From Draconibacterium orientale (GTDB taxonomy: Bacteria > Bacteroidota > Bacteroidia > Bacteroidales > JAADGE01), in NCBI GenBank assembly GCA_020721645.1, contig DYMH01000014.1, positions 1 to 45,196 on the forward strand: a DNA stretch of 45,196 bases, in the 5' to 3' direction. Both the position numbers and the translations under genes were made by a program. Under the pieces are notes generated by a model. The model did not search any database and was not told the DNA's origin. It worked only from the letters and a program-made list of their open reading frames with translations. Position 1 is the first letter of the stretch. Every line of letters begins with the position of its first letter. Of this stretch, positions 6,690 through 15,409 are shown piece after piece.

Positions 6690-8612
6690 TCAGTATAAAT
6701 ATTCAAAGCCGCTTTTGTAGGCGTTTATCGAAGTACAATAATCGACAAATTGTTGGTAAAACGAGTTGTTGCAAATTGTTCCGCTGTCGCCTACAACGAC
6801 CAATTTTTTTCGTGCTCTGGTCATGGCAACATTCATGCGGCGAATATCTGCCAAAAAACCGATTTCCGATTTTTCGTTCGAGCGTACCAAGCTAATGTAG
6901 ATGATGTCGCGTTCCTGTCCCTGAAATGAATCGACGGTGTTGATTGACATTTTTGAACGAATATCGTCCGAAAATAATTCGTCTTCCGCCAGCAAAGATT
7001 TTAAAAGAACTGTTTGTGCACTGTACGGCGAAATGATTCCGATGTTTTCAATTTTTTCGATTTGTCCGTTATATTCGAGTTGATTTAGGTAGTGTGTTAG
7101 ATGTTTTTTCAACAAATCTGCCTCTTCCGGGTTGTACCGACTTTTTGTTTCTCCGTTGGATTGCTCGCCGAATCCGCAACCGGCGGTATCAATAAATTCT
7201 ATCGGCATATCTTCTCCAAAAATTTTCCAATCGGCAACTTTTGCGTTGGCAGTTAGTTTGTTGTTGTAAAAATATCGACTCGAAAATGCCATAATTTGGC
7301 TGTTCATGCGATATTGTTCAGCCAGCATCACATCGGCAGTATTTCGCTGAATGGCTTTCTCGAAAAGAGTAATTTCCAAACCGCCTTTTGCGGCTGCAAA
7401 GGATTTTACCGTTGGCGGCAATTGGTGGTGGTCGCCGGCAAAAATAATTCGTTCCGATTTTATAATTGGAATCCACGCTGCAGGTTCCAACGACTGAGCG
7501 GCTTCGTCAATAAAAACAGTTTTAAATCGTTTGCCTTTCAAAGATTGATTTGCTGCTCCTACCAATGTGCAGGCAATAACTTGGGCATTTTCGACAATAT
7601 CGTTCGCGATAAAAAATTCGAGTTGTGCTGCTTCTTTTTTCAGTTTGTGGGCTTCCGAAATTAACAATCGACGCTGTTCTCGCTCTTCCTGTCCGAAATT
7701 GCGTTTGTATTTGTATGCTAAGTTGAAATATTCCTGCGATTGTTTTCGTGCCGATTTTAAATCTTTGTAGTAGTGATGCTGTGTAATGCGGGCATCGAGA
7801 GTGTGGCGTAAAATATTTTCTGTAACCCTTGCCGGGTGTCCGATTCTGACAACATCAACACCCTGAATATCTAATTTTTCGACCAATAAATCGACTGCTG
7901 CATTGCTTGGTGCACAGACTAATATTTGGCGTTCTTTTTTCAAGGTTTGCAGAATCGCCTGAATAATTGTTGTGGTTTTTCCGGTTCCGGGCGGACCGTG
8001 AATAATGGCAGTATCCAAAGCACTTAAAACCAAATTTAAGGCATTATTCTGACTTTCGTTAAGCCACGGAAGAATTGTGTCGTTTTCTTTGTAAAATCGT
8101 GCTTCGCCTGTTCCGAGCAGGATATTGAGAAGTTCTCCGACACGCCCCACGGCATTTTCCGACAGATATTTGAGGGCAAATTCCATTTCACGGTATGAAT
8201 TTTCATCGAACAACAATTGCACACCCAAATTTTTATCCGAAAGCCAATCCGGAATTTCATCGCTGTTTAGGGTGATAATCATTTCGTTGTCTCTCAATTG
8301 ATTGATTACACCGGTAACTGCATCTTGCATCTCATTTTCGGTGTTTGAAAACAGGCTGACTAATTTGCCCGACTGAAAAAAATGGGCGTGTGTATGTTCT
8401 TTTGGGCGAGAAATGCGAACAAGCAAACGTTCGCCCATATCAAACGTTGTTCGCTCGGTTTTCACAGGATACCAGCAAATGCCTTCTTTGCGGCGGTCTG
8501 ATATTGAAGTGCCGGAAATTTTAAGTTGAAATTGATACAAATCTTCTTCTTTTTCCTTTTGAAGAAGATTTTTTAAATTGTCAATTTCTTTGATAATTTC
8601 TTTGCTTGGCAT
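6690..8612 (-). CDS. SF1B (UPF1/IGHMBP2-type) helicase
   Basis: This 640-residue superfamily 1 helicase has Walker A GPPGTGKT at residues 206-213 and DEAA (motif II) at 369-372. The later motifs are a QYRM segment, VDSFQGQERDIIYISL (motif V) and MTRARKKLVVVGD (motif VI). The N-terminal 150 residues form the beta-barrel/stalk region seen in IGHMBP2-like proteins. These enzymes unwind DNA or RNA 5' to 3'; the bacterial role is poorly known. The ATG lies 31 bases downstream of the stop of the M3 peptidase gene on the same strand, so the two are probably co-transcribed. There is no nuclease domain fused to it, unlike some anti-phage helicases of this group, and its neighbours are housekeeping genes. 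Confidence 0.92.
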   Translation of the reverse strand: MPSKEIIKEIDNLKNLLQKEKEEDLYQFQLKISGTSISDRRKEGICWYPVKTERTTFDMGERLLVRISRPKEHTHAHFFQSGKLVSLFSNTENEMQDAVTGVINQLRDNEMIITLNSDEIPDWLSDKNLGVQLLFDENSYREMEFALKYLSENAVGRVGELLNILLGTGEARFYKENDTILPWLNESQNNALNLVLSALDTAIIHGPPGTGKTTTIIQAILQTLKKERQILVCAPSNAAVDLLVEKLDIQGVDVVRIGHPARVTENILRHTLDARITQHHYYKDLKSARKQSQEYFNLAYKYKRNFGQEEREQRRLLISEAHKLKKEAAQLEFFIANDIVENAQVIACTLVGAANQSLKGKRFKTVFIDEAAQSLEPAAWIPIIKSERIIFAGDHHQLPPTVKSFAAAKGGLEITLFEKAIQRNTADVMLAEQYRMNSQIMAFSSRYFYNNKLTANAKVADWKIFGEDMPIEFIDTAGCGFGEQSNGETKSRYNPEEADLLKKHLTHYLNQLEYNGQIEKIENIGIISPYSAQTVLLKSLLAEDELFSDDIRSKMSINTVDSFQGQERDIIYISLVRSNEKSEIGFLADIRRMNVAMTRARKKLVVVGDSGTICNNSFYQQFVDYCTSINAYKSGFEYLY

Positions 8613-8643
8613 AGAGATAGCAGTTCGTAAAAAAGTGATTTTT

Positions 8644-10335
8644 TTAAATTTTCAGCAATTCTTGTTTTACAAAATCCATTAAATCGGCAATATAATTTTT
8701 GCTGAAATTAAATTCGATGCCGGCGGTTTTGTAAATTTCGGGAATAGGAGCGGAGTAGCCCAATTTCAGAGCGTTTTCGTAATTCGATAAAGCTTTTTCC
8801 GGATTTATTTTGTAATTACGCCATACTGCAATTGCACCAAGTTGAGCAAATCCGTATTCGATATAATAAAACGGTATTTCGAAGATGTGCAACTGTTTTT
8901 GCCATGTATTTTTGTAAAAATTTTCGTATCCTGTCCAATCTATAACACTTCCGTTAAATTCCGACCATGTTTTTGCCCACATTTGTTCGCGTTCTTCGGT
9001 CGAATGATTCGGATTCAGATACAAGAGATGTTGAAATTTATCGACAGCTGCAATCCATGGCAATGTGTTGAGAACGCCTTCCAATTGATGTTTTTTGGCT
9101 CGGCGATACTCGTTTTCTGAATCGAAAAAGTCTCGCATATTTTCCATCGAAATCAATTCCATCGACATCGAAGCCAATTCGGCAACTTCGGAAGGAAGAT
9201 TTTTGAAATCGACCAATTCCAAATTGCTGCTCAGAAACGAATGAACAGCGTGTCCGCCTTCGTGCATAATGGTTTCAACATCTCTCAAATTGCCGGTGGC
9301 ATTGGTGAAAATGAATGGGATATTGCTTTCGTAGAGCGGATAATTGTAGCCGCCCGGAGCTTTCCCTTTACGCGAATCCAAATCGAGGAACCCGCCGTTG
9401 CGCATGGTACGAAGGAAATCGCCGTACAAAGGATTTATTTTATCGAAAACGGCAATGGTTTTTGTGAGCAATTCTTCACCGGTTTCAAAGGCTTTGAAGG
9501 GCGGAAGCAAATGTTCATCGACTTCGGTATCGTAGGGTTTGAGGCTCGAATATGCGAGTGTATGGCATCGTTTTTCTAAAATTTCGGCATTTATCGGAAC
9601 CACGCATTCTTTCACCGATTCGTGAAACCGGAAACAATCTTCTACGGTGTAGTCGAAGCGATTAAGTGCTTGATGTTTATAGTCTCTGTAATTTGAAAAA
9701 CCGGCGTTTGCTGCAATTTTTTGTCGCATGGCAATCAGAGTTGTCATCAAATTGTTGAGTTTTTCGGAATCCTGTAAGCGGCGATTGTTTATCAACTCAA
9801 AAATTTCTTTGCGAGTTTCCCGGTTTGTGTCTTTAAAAAAATTTCCGGCTTTGGGCAAAGTCATTTCTTCGCTGCGAAAAACAACGGTCATGGCACCGGC
9901 AATGCTTCCGTATTCTTGTTCTTTTTGTTGCAATTCGGCAAAAATAGGTATGTTTTCTTTGCGAAAGAGTTCAATTTGCCGTTTGCGGGAACGAATGGGA
10001 ACAAAATATTTCTTTTTATCCAAAGAATCCAAAAACGGCGATTCGATGAGTTTTTTATCCAAAACATCGTTATATTCTGCAACTTTTGGCTCTATTTCGG
10101 CGATAAAAAAATTAAAACTCTCGGACAGTTCTTTATTTTCGGTATCGCAACTCATTTTGATATAACGCCATGCCAAATTTTCTTCCAAAAAAGATTCTGT
10201 TTCACTACGGTCGTGCCACCATTTCAGGAGTTCTTCGGAAGAGTGAATTTCTCGTGTCTTTAAATTTTCGAGAAAAGGTTCAACATCGTTCCAAGTAGTA
10301 ATTTGTTGTTTTTCGGGGATATAAGTTCTTGTCAT
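8644..10335 (-). CDS. M3 family oligoendopeptidase (PepF-like)
   Basis: This 563-residue cytoplasmic zinc metallopeptidase has the M3 active site HEGGH at residues 358-362. The zinc-binding histidines are His358 and His362 and the catalytic glutamate is Glu359; the third ligand is expected about 25-30 residues later in the EVAELASMSMELIS stretch. There is no signal peptide. It degrades short peptides. Length fits the PepF/M3B clade (about 560-600). It is followed by the helicase gene after 31 bases and preceded by acpH on the same strand after 59 bases, forming a loose minus-strand cluster. Confidence 0.93.
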   Translation of the reverse strand: MTRTYIPEKQQITTWNDVEPFLENLKTREIHSSEELLKWWHDRSETESFLEENLAWRYIKMSCDTENKELSESFNFFIAEIEPKVAEYNDVLDKKLIESPFLDSLDKKKYFVPIRSRKRQIELFRKENIPIFAELQQKEQEYGSIAGAMTVVFRSEEMTLPKAGNFFKDTNRETRKEIFELINNRRLQDSEKLNNLMTTLIAMRQKIAANAGFSNYRDYKHQALNRFDYTVEDCFRFHESVKECVVPINAEILEKRCHTLAYSSLKPYDTEVDEHLLPPFKAFETGEELLTKTIAVFDKINPLYGDFLRTMRNGGFLDLDSRKGKAPGGYNYPLYESNIPFIFTNATGNLRDVETIMHEGGHAVHSFLSSNLELVDFKNLPSEVAELASMSMELISMENMRDFFDSENEYRRAKKHQLEGVLNTLPWIAAVDKFQHLLYLNPNHSTEEREQMWAKTWSEFNGSVIDWTGYENFYKNTWQKQLHIFEIPFYYIEYGFAQLGAIAVWRNYKINPEKALSNYENALKLGYSAPIPEIYKTAGIEFNFSKNYIADLMDFVKQELLKI

Positions 10336-10394
10336 TTTTGAGTGATTAGATTAATATAAATATAGAGCGAATAAAATTTTTCTTTTTGATAAGG

Positions 10395-10979
10395 TTACAA
10401 TTCGTTTAATTTTATCTGACAATATTTTATTATTTCCGGGAAAAACAATCGGAAATCATTTTTATAATCGTCATAATTTTCCCGTAATAAAATCATTGCT
10501 TTTTCGGTAAAATCGGGGAGGGACGTTCTTTGCGACATGATTTCGACCGCAATTTTTATCCCATTTTCTGTTTGATAAGATAACAGGCGGTTCGATGCTT
10601 TAAAAAAAGGCAGAAATTTTTGTACCTGCGGCGGCAAAAGTTCATTATGTTGATATAAAACAGTATAAAAATTTTGTGAAAAATCATTCAAATTCATATC
10701 GCTGAATTGGTGCCACAAAACAGCCATAAAATGATCGTAAAAAATATCCGTAACAACACCTGCATATTTGCCGTAAACTTGTGCCGTAATTGCTCTCGAA
10801 CGCCGATAAACACTATGTGTATCGGTAAATGAATCGATGGAGCGATGCAAGATAATTCCTTTTTTTATTTTTTCGGGATATTTTTCGTAAGCACGACCTT
10901 TAACCCAATCGCCGATAAAATTACCGACTTGTATTTGGCTGTCCGAACCGGAAAGATAAATATGTGCTAAAAAATTCAT
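10395..10979 (-). CDS. acpH: Acyl carrier protein phosphodiesterase
   Basis: This 194-residue protein begins MNFLAHIYLSG, the hallmark of AcpH. It carries the conserved GNFIGDWVKG, HRSIDSFTDTH and DIFYDHFMA blocks with the histidine and aspartate residues of this HD-like phosphohydrolase fold. It removes the 4'-phosphopantetheine arm from holo-ACP, giving apo-ACP. Full length for the family. It is divergent from the Lnb-domain gene at 11062, with 82 bases between them. Confidence 0.9.
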   Translation of the reverse strand: MNFLAHIYLSGSDSQIQVGNFIGDWVKGRAYEKYPEKIKKGIILHRSIDSFTDTHSVYRRSRAITAQVYGKYAGVVTDIFYDHFMAVLWHQFSDMNLNDFSQNFYTVLYQHNELLPPQVQKFLPFFKASNRLLSYQTENGIKIAVEIMSQRTSLPDFTEKAMILLRENYDDYKNDFRLFFPEIIKYCQIKLNEL

Positions 10980-11061
10980 CGTCCAAAATTAAACCTTTCC
11001 GGTTCATTTTTCAAGTAGGTCGAAATTTTTATTTACTTTCGCCTTCAAAAAATAGATTATA

Positions 11062-12237
11062 ATGAAGAAAACACTTTTCATTCTCGTAATTTTGGTTTTG
11101 AGTTTGCTGAAACTTTCGGCACAAAATCTGTCCGAAAATGTAGAGATTAGCATCATTACATGTGCTCCGGGCGAAGAATTGTACTCCGCTTTCGGGCATT
11201 CGGCAATTCGCATCAACGACAAAGAAACAGGAATTGACTTGGTCTATAATTACGGAACTTTCGATTTTGATACGCCGAATTTTTACCTCAAATTTATGGG
11301 CGGACGGCTCGATTATATGTTGAGTGTTGTTCCGTTTCGATATTTTATTATCGAATATTCAAATCAGCAACGTTGGGTAAAGGCACAGGTTTTGAATTTG
11401 ACGGCAAATCAGAAACAAAAAATATTTGGTTTTTTACAAAACAATGCACGCCCCGAAAATAAATTCTATCGCTACGATTTCTTTTTCGATAATTGTGCCA
11501 CCCGAATCAAAGACGTTGTGAGAGATGCTTTGGGCGATGAATTGAAGTTAGGAACTGTTACGCTTCCCCCAAATGCAAGTTTTCGAGATTTAATTCAGCC
11601 ATATTTGGTCGAACGGCAATGGGGGCGTTTCGGTATCAACCTCGGGCTCGGAATGCCTACCGACAGGATTGCAACGGTCGAAGAATCGACTTTTTTGCCC
11701 GATTATCTCAATCGGGTAGTGGGAGCTTCAAAAGTAATGGAAAACGGCATCGAAAAACCATTGGTTATTTCCGAAATTTTTGTTTATAAGCCTGAAAAAG
11801 AAAATATTATAAAGGCTTTCCCACTCACGCCGCAACTGTTGTTTTACGGTTTTTTATTGATTGTTGTTTTATTTTCGCTCTTTGAATTTCGCAGTCGTAA
11901 AACGTATTTCGTAATCGATTCGCTCTTGTTTTTCTTCACCGGACTTGTGGGTATTGTCATTCTTATTTTGTGGACAGCCACCGAACACACAACTGTTGTA
12001 AACAATTGGAATTTGATATGGGCACTTCCAACGCATTTCATTATGGCATTCTTCCTTGTTCGCCGGAAAAGAATAACATTCATTCGATATTATTTTGGAA
12101 TATCTGCATTTTTAGCCGTTTTAGGTCTTATTTTTCTTCCGTTCTGTCCACAAGGTTTAGATTCTGCAATTTTGCCGATAATTTTAGCCGAACTGATACG
12201 TTCGACCATGATTTGGTATCGAATTACTCGAAAATAA
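11062..12237 (+). CDS. Lnb N-terminal domain (DUF4105) membrane protein
   Basis: This 391-residue protein has a signal peptide (residues 1-20) and a periplasmic DUF4105 domain (about 25-250), now named the Lnb N-terminal domain. His46 in SAFGHSAIR and Cys145 in FFDNCATR are the conserved residues that form the probable papain-like catalytic pair. The C-terminal third (about 260-385) has four or five transmembrane helices. In Enterococcus, Lnb moves an acyl chain within lipoproteins to make lyso-form lipoproteins. Bacteroidota homologues are candidates for lipoprotein N-acylation, but the role here is inferred from the family only. No lipoprotein-processing gene is adjacent. Confidence 0.85.
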   Translation: MKKTLFILVILVLSLLKLSAQNLSENVEISIITCAPGEELYSAFGHSAIRINDKETGIDLVYNYGTFDFDTPNFYLKFMGGRLDYMLSVVPFRYFIIEYSNQQRWVKAQVLNLTANQKQKIFGFLQNNARPENKFYRYDFFFDNCATRIKDVVRDALGDELKLGTVTLPPNASFRDLIQPYLVERQWGRFGINLGLGMPTDRIATVEESTFLPDYLNRVVGASKVMENGIEKPLVISEIFVYKPEKENIIKAFPLTPQLLFYGFLLIVVLFSLFEFRSRKTYFVIDSLLFFFTGLVGIVILILWTATEHTTVVNNWNLIWALPTHFIMAFFLVRRKRITFIRYYFGISAFLAVLGLIFLPFCPQGLDSAILPIILAELIRSTMIWYRITRK

Positions 12238-12316
12238 GACATTGTGTCATACATAAAATCTGAAAAATGCCAATTTGACGTGTTATTTTATCGAAATATG
12301 TAAAAATTTCCTCTTT

Positions 12317-12346
12317 TTTGCCCCGGAATATTGTTTGATATTTTTG
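12317..12346 (+). promoter_or_regulatory. Promoter of hsp20
   Basis: TTTG at 12317-12320, 18 bases, then TATTTTTG at 12339-12346 (TAnnTTTG). This predicts transcription from about 12353 and a leader of about 50 nt containing the Shine-Dalgarno site. No CIRCE-type inverted repeat is visible. Confidence 0.6.
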
Positions 12347-12388
12347 ATATTGAAAACAAAAAAATATTTAATAACAATTTAAAATTAC

Positions 12389-12394
12389 AGGAGG
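12389..12394 (+). promoter_or_regulatory. Strong Shine-Dalgarno site of hsp20
   Basis: AGGAGG lies 9 bases before the ATG at 12404. The other genes checked in this window have A-rich leaders without such a site, so this stands out. Confidence 0.85.
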
Positions 12395-12403
12395 AAACAA
12401 GTT

Positions 12404-12835
12404 ATGACACTAATCAAAAGAAACATCAATTCGCCGTTTTTACCGGATTGGTTAGAAGATTTTTTTCCGAGCGAAATGCCTCAATTTGGAAAATTGAACA
12501 CCTCTGTGGTGCCGCGAGTTAATATTTTTGAAACCGATGTTTCGTTCAGAATTGAATTGGCGGCTCCGGGTTTGAAAAAAGAAGATTATAAAATTCAGCT
12601 GAACAACGATGTATTGAGTATTTCGGCAGAAAAATCGGAACAAAAATCGGACGAATCGGAAAAATGCACTAAAAAGGAATTTTCGTACACCTCATTTTCA
12701 CGGTCGTTTACTTTGCCCGAAAGTGCCGATAAAGAAAGTATTTCGGCAAAAACAGAAGACGGAATATTAAAAATATCTGTCAAGAAAAAAGACGAAAGCA
12801 TCGTAAAACCCACACGGGAAATCGAAATTCAGTAA
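12404..12835 (+). CDS. Hsp20/alpha-crystallin small heat-shock protein
   Basis: This 143-residue small heat-shock protein has a short N-terminal arm including SPFLPDWLEDFF and an alpha-crystallin domain from about residue 38 to 135. The end of the domain has the typical GILKISVKKK strand. It is an ATP-independent holdase that keeps unfolded proteins soluble for refolding. It is monocistronic, with its own promoter, a perfect AGGAGG site and a bidirectional terminator downstream. The strong ribosome site is unusual for this phylum and fits a gene that must be translated very fast after stress. Confidence 0.95.
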   Translation: MTLIKRNINSPFLPDWLEDFFPSEMPQFGKLNTSVVPRVNIFETDVSFRIELAAPGLKKEDYKIQLNNDVLSISAEKSEQKSDESEKCTKKEFSYTSFSRSFTLPESADKESISAKTEDGILKISVKKKDESIVKPTREIEIQ

Positions 12836-12840
12836 TTTGC

Positions 12841-12876
12841 AAAAAAGAAGCTGTCCATTTGGGCAGCTTTTTTATT
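12841..12876. terminator. Bidirectional terminator between hsp20 and add
   Basis: AAGCTGTCC (12848-12856), loop ATTT, GGGCAGCTT (12861-12869) with one G-T pair, then a T-rich tail. The A tract at 12841-12846 becomes a T tract for minus-strand transcripts, so the hairpin can end both hsp20 and the add operon after it runs through repeat B2. Confidence 0.85.
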
Positions 12877-12974
12877 TAAGTAATCCTCCGGATTTATTTT
12901 TATTATATAATGTCCGTATTCTTATCAAAATCAAATTATTACTTCATTAATCATTAACAATTAACCATTACTTA
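12877..12974 (-). repeat. Family B repeat, copy B2 (98 bp)
   Basis: The minus strand starts TAAGTAATGG at 12974 and ends GATTACTTA at 12877, and carries the core GAAGTAATAATTTGATTTTG. Its first three bases (TAA) are the stop codon of the add gene, so the element begins exactly at the stop. It lies between that stop and the shared terminator and would be transcribed as add 3' UTR. Confidence 0.9.
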
Positions 12975-14030
12975 GATGTAATCTTTCCGAACATACATGC
13001 CTAAAGCTTCCAATTCGTCTGAAACACGATGGATTAGTTTTACTTTTTCGTTTAAAGGCAAAAAAGCGGATTTGAAACCATTGATAATAAGGTATTTAAT
13101 CTCGTCTGGGGTGAATTTGAACCGTTCAACAGCCAAAAGATATTCCGATGTTAAATCGGTGCCGGAAATCAATCGATTATCGGTATTCAGCGTAACACGC
13201 AAACCGTAGTCGAAGTAAAATTTTAATGGGTGATTTTCAAAATTTTTAACGGATTTTGTTTGAACGTTCGAAGAAACGCAAATTTCGAGTGGAATGCGAT
13301 GGTCGTTCACATAATTGAGTAAATCGCCGTTTTCGCGAAGCCGGGTTCCGTGTCCGATGCGGTTTGCACTGATAGAGTGCAACGCCTGATGAATGGATTC
13401 GGGTCCGTAAGCTTCGCCTGCATGAACTGTTGTGTTGATATTGTTGCTCACAATCAGATAAAATGCTTCTTTATGGTCTTTTGCAGGAAAATTTTCTTCG
13501 GCTCCGGCTAAATCGAAGCCGACAATTCCTCTGTTTTTATAGGCGACACATAATTCGGCAAGTGTGAGTGTTGTTTGAGGAGCGTAGTGCCTCAAACCGC
13601 AAATAATTATGCCGATAATGATGTCGAATTTTTTTTCGGCTTCAATTTTTCCTTTAATCACAGCATCAACTACTTCTGTTAATTTCAAATCTTTTTCGAT
13701 GTGTAAAATCGGTGAAAATCGAATTTCAAGATACCGTATATTTTCGTTTGCACAATCTTCGGCTAATTCGTAGGTTGCACGGGTTAAGGAATCTTTGGTT
13801 TGTAAAACTGAGCAAGTTACCGCAAAAGGTTTCAAATAATCTTCGAGACTTTTACAATCGGGTCCGGCTTCGAGGTATTTTTTCAAGCTAACCGGCTCTG
13901 TTTCGGGAAGTTCTACGTTTTGTTCTTTTGCCAATTCGATGATTGTTTCTACACGCATCGAACCGTCGAGATGGCAATGCAACTCGGCTTTCGGCAGTCG
14001 GTGTAAAAATTCGCGGGTTAATTCTATCAT
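12972..14030 (-). CDS. add: Adenosine deaminase
   Basis: This 352-residue amidohydrolase has zinc ligands His18 and His20 in HCHLDGSM, His203 in VHAGE and Asp284 in LNTDNR, with the catalytic Glu206. The family blocks RIGHGTRL and GTDLTSEY are present. It hydrolyses adenosine (or deoxyadenosine) to inosine and ammonia in purine salvage. Full length. It is the last gene of a minus-strand cluster (porQ, cmk, DUF3267, add), separated from the DUF3267 gene by 113 bases, so it may have its own promoter. Its stop codon coincides with the first three bases of repeat B2. Confidence 0.94.
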   Translation of the reverse strand: MIELTREFLHRLPKAELHCHLDGSMRVETIIELAKEQNVELPETEPVSLKKYLEAGPDCKSLEDYLKPFAVTCSVLQTKDSLTRATYELAEDCANENIRYLEIRFSPILHIEKDLKLTEVVDAVIKGKIEAEKKFDIIIGIIICGLRHYAPQTTLTLAELCVAYKNRGIVGFDLAGAEENFPAKDHKEAFYLIVSNNINTTVHAGEAYGPESIHQALHSISANRIGHGTRLRENGDLLNYVNDHRIPLEICVSSNVQTKSVKNFENHPLKFYFDYGLRVTLNTDNRLISGTDLTSEYLLAVERFKFTPDEIKYLIINGFKSAFLPLNEKVKLIHRVSDELEALGMYVRKDYI

Positions 14031-14143
14031 ACGTTTATTTTTTTTACGTTTCGATTATTTAATTTGTACTGAAAACGTGTTATTTATCTTTTTTTAGGTA
14101 ATTTTTTATATCCTACATCACATCACCTCATCAAATCATCACA

Positions 14144-14698
14144 TCATTTATCGTAAATCCAACAACCTGCTTTGGTAGCATGGTCGAGAACATATTTGTC
14201 TTTTTTTTCGTTTCGCAATATCCAAATCATCATAAAATCGGCACCTGCACCCATAATGTAGATAATGCCGAAGGCAAAAAAATCGAAACGTCCGATAATA
14301 AAGGCGAGCGTTAATGGTAAAATTCCTAAAATAACACCGGGTGCAGCTGCCGCAATCAGATAATAGCGGAGTTTCAATGCTTTGGTACATGTACAGTAGG
14401 GCGACATGTATTCCCACATCACGCCGAATTTTACGGAACGAAAGCCTGATGGGGCAAATATCGAAAAAAATAATCCGTGAAGCAATTCGTGTATCGGAAT
14501 ACCTAAAATAATTGCAACAGTAAATTGCCAATTCATCATCGACCTGAAAATGTATGAAAATTTGAATGTATCGCTCCAAATAACAAAAAACGGAATGCTC
14601 AATATAATGCCGCCCAAAATTGAATATCCAAGTGTCTGAATGCTCACTTTGCCGACATCTAAGGTTATTTCTCGTTTTGAATCGGGTTCAAAATCCAT
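14144..14698 (-). CDS. DUF3267 putative membrane zinc metalloprotease
   Basis: This 184-residue membrane protein has four predicted transmembrane segments (about 22-42, 56-80, 107-130, 132-155). The second contains the zincin-like HELLH at residues 70-74, the defining motif of DUF3267. The family is a putative site-2-protease-like metallopeptidase of unknown substrate. The second histidine-containing ligand region is not clearly identifiable. The gene follows cmk by 15 bases and is very probably part of the porQ-cmk transcript. A sporulation or signalling role known for some Firmicutes relatives cannot be inferred here. Confidence 0.8.
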   Translation of the reverse strand: MDFEPDSKREITLDVGKVSIQTLGYSILGGIILSIPFFVIWSDTFKFSYIFRSMMNWQFTVAIILGIPIHELLHGLFFSIFAPSGFRSVKFGVMWEYMSPYCTCTKALKLRYYLIAAAAPGVILGILPLTLAFIIGRFDFFAFGIIYIMGAGADFMMIWILRNEKKDKYVLDHATKAGCWIYDK

Positions 14699-14713
14699 GT
14701 GTTTCCGGTTGGA

Positions 14714-15409
14714 TTAAAGACATTTTTCGACCAATTGAAAGGCAATCAAATTTTGTTCTTCAATTGTGTAACGACTGTTATCTATTACAACAGCGTCTTT
14801 GCTTTGTATTAAAGGACTTTCTTCTCGTGTACTGTCGATACGGTCGCGTGTTGTCAGATTGTTGAGGATTTCCTGAAAGCTGACTTGGTCGCCTTTGGCA
14901 ATCAATTCTTTAAAGCGTCTTTCGGCACGTATTTCGACTTGGGCAGTGAGAAATATTTTGAGTTCTGCATTGGGAAAAACAACTGTTCCAATGTCCCGTC
15001 CGTCCATTACAATACCGCCATCTTTGCCCATGCCTTGTTGCAATGCAACCATTTTTTGTCGTACAAATTTAAGCTCGGCAATCAAACTCACAAAATTTGA
15101 AACTTCAATGCTGCGAATCTCATTTTCAACACAGTGTCCGTTCAGGTATGTGTCCGATTTTTTTTTTGTTTCGTTGTATTTAAAATCAATAATGATTTTA
15201 TTCAGGTTCAAATCATTTTCTAAAATATCTTTTTTAATATCTTTGGAATCAATGAGTTGATTTTGAATTGCGTAAAGTGTTACAGCACGATACATGGCAC
15301 CGGAATCAATATATTTGTATGCGAAATGTGTTGCAATGGCTTTTGCCAAGGTACTTTTCCCGCACGAAGAATGTCCGTCAACGGCGATGGTGATTTTTTT
15401 TAATGTCAT
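14714..15409 (-). CDS. cmk: Cytidylate kinase
   Basis: This 231-residue kinase has the P-loop GHSSCGKST at residues 12-20 and the (d)CMP-binding DSGAMYRAVT block. The central MDGRDIGTVVFPNA motif and the RDRIDSTREESPL region are also present. It phosphorylates CMP and dCMP with ATP. Full length. Its ATG overlaps the porQ stop (ATGA), which indicates translational coupling to the upstream T9SS gene. porQ next to cmk is a recurrent arrangement in Bacteroidota. Confidence 0.95.
   Translation of the reverse strand: MTLKKITIAVDGHSSCGKSTLAKAIATHFAYKYIDSGAMYRAVTLYAIQNQLIDSKDIKKDILENDLNLNKIIIDFKYNETKKKSDTYLNGHCVENEIRSIEVSNFVSLIAELKFVRQKMVALQQGMGKDGGIVMDGRDIGTVVFPNAELKIFLTAQVEIRAERRFKELIAKGDQVSFQEILNNLTTRDRIDSTREESPLIQSKDAVVIDNSRYTIEEQNLIAFQLVEKCL

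Noticed and set aside
6690-8612. Helicase as part of an anti-phage defence island
   Set aside because: No nuclease, methylase or other defence gene accompanies it; it lies in a row with M3 peptidase and acpH and looks like a housekeeping gene.
12240-12258. Small GACA...TGTC palindrome after the Lnb-domain gene as a terminator
   Set aside because: Only a 4-bp stem with no T run; too weak.
12877-12974. Target-site duplications around family B copies
   Set aside because: I compared flanks of the B copies and found no consistent direct repeat, so transposition is not shown for this family.
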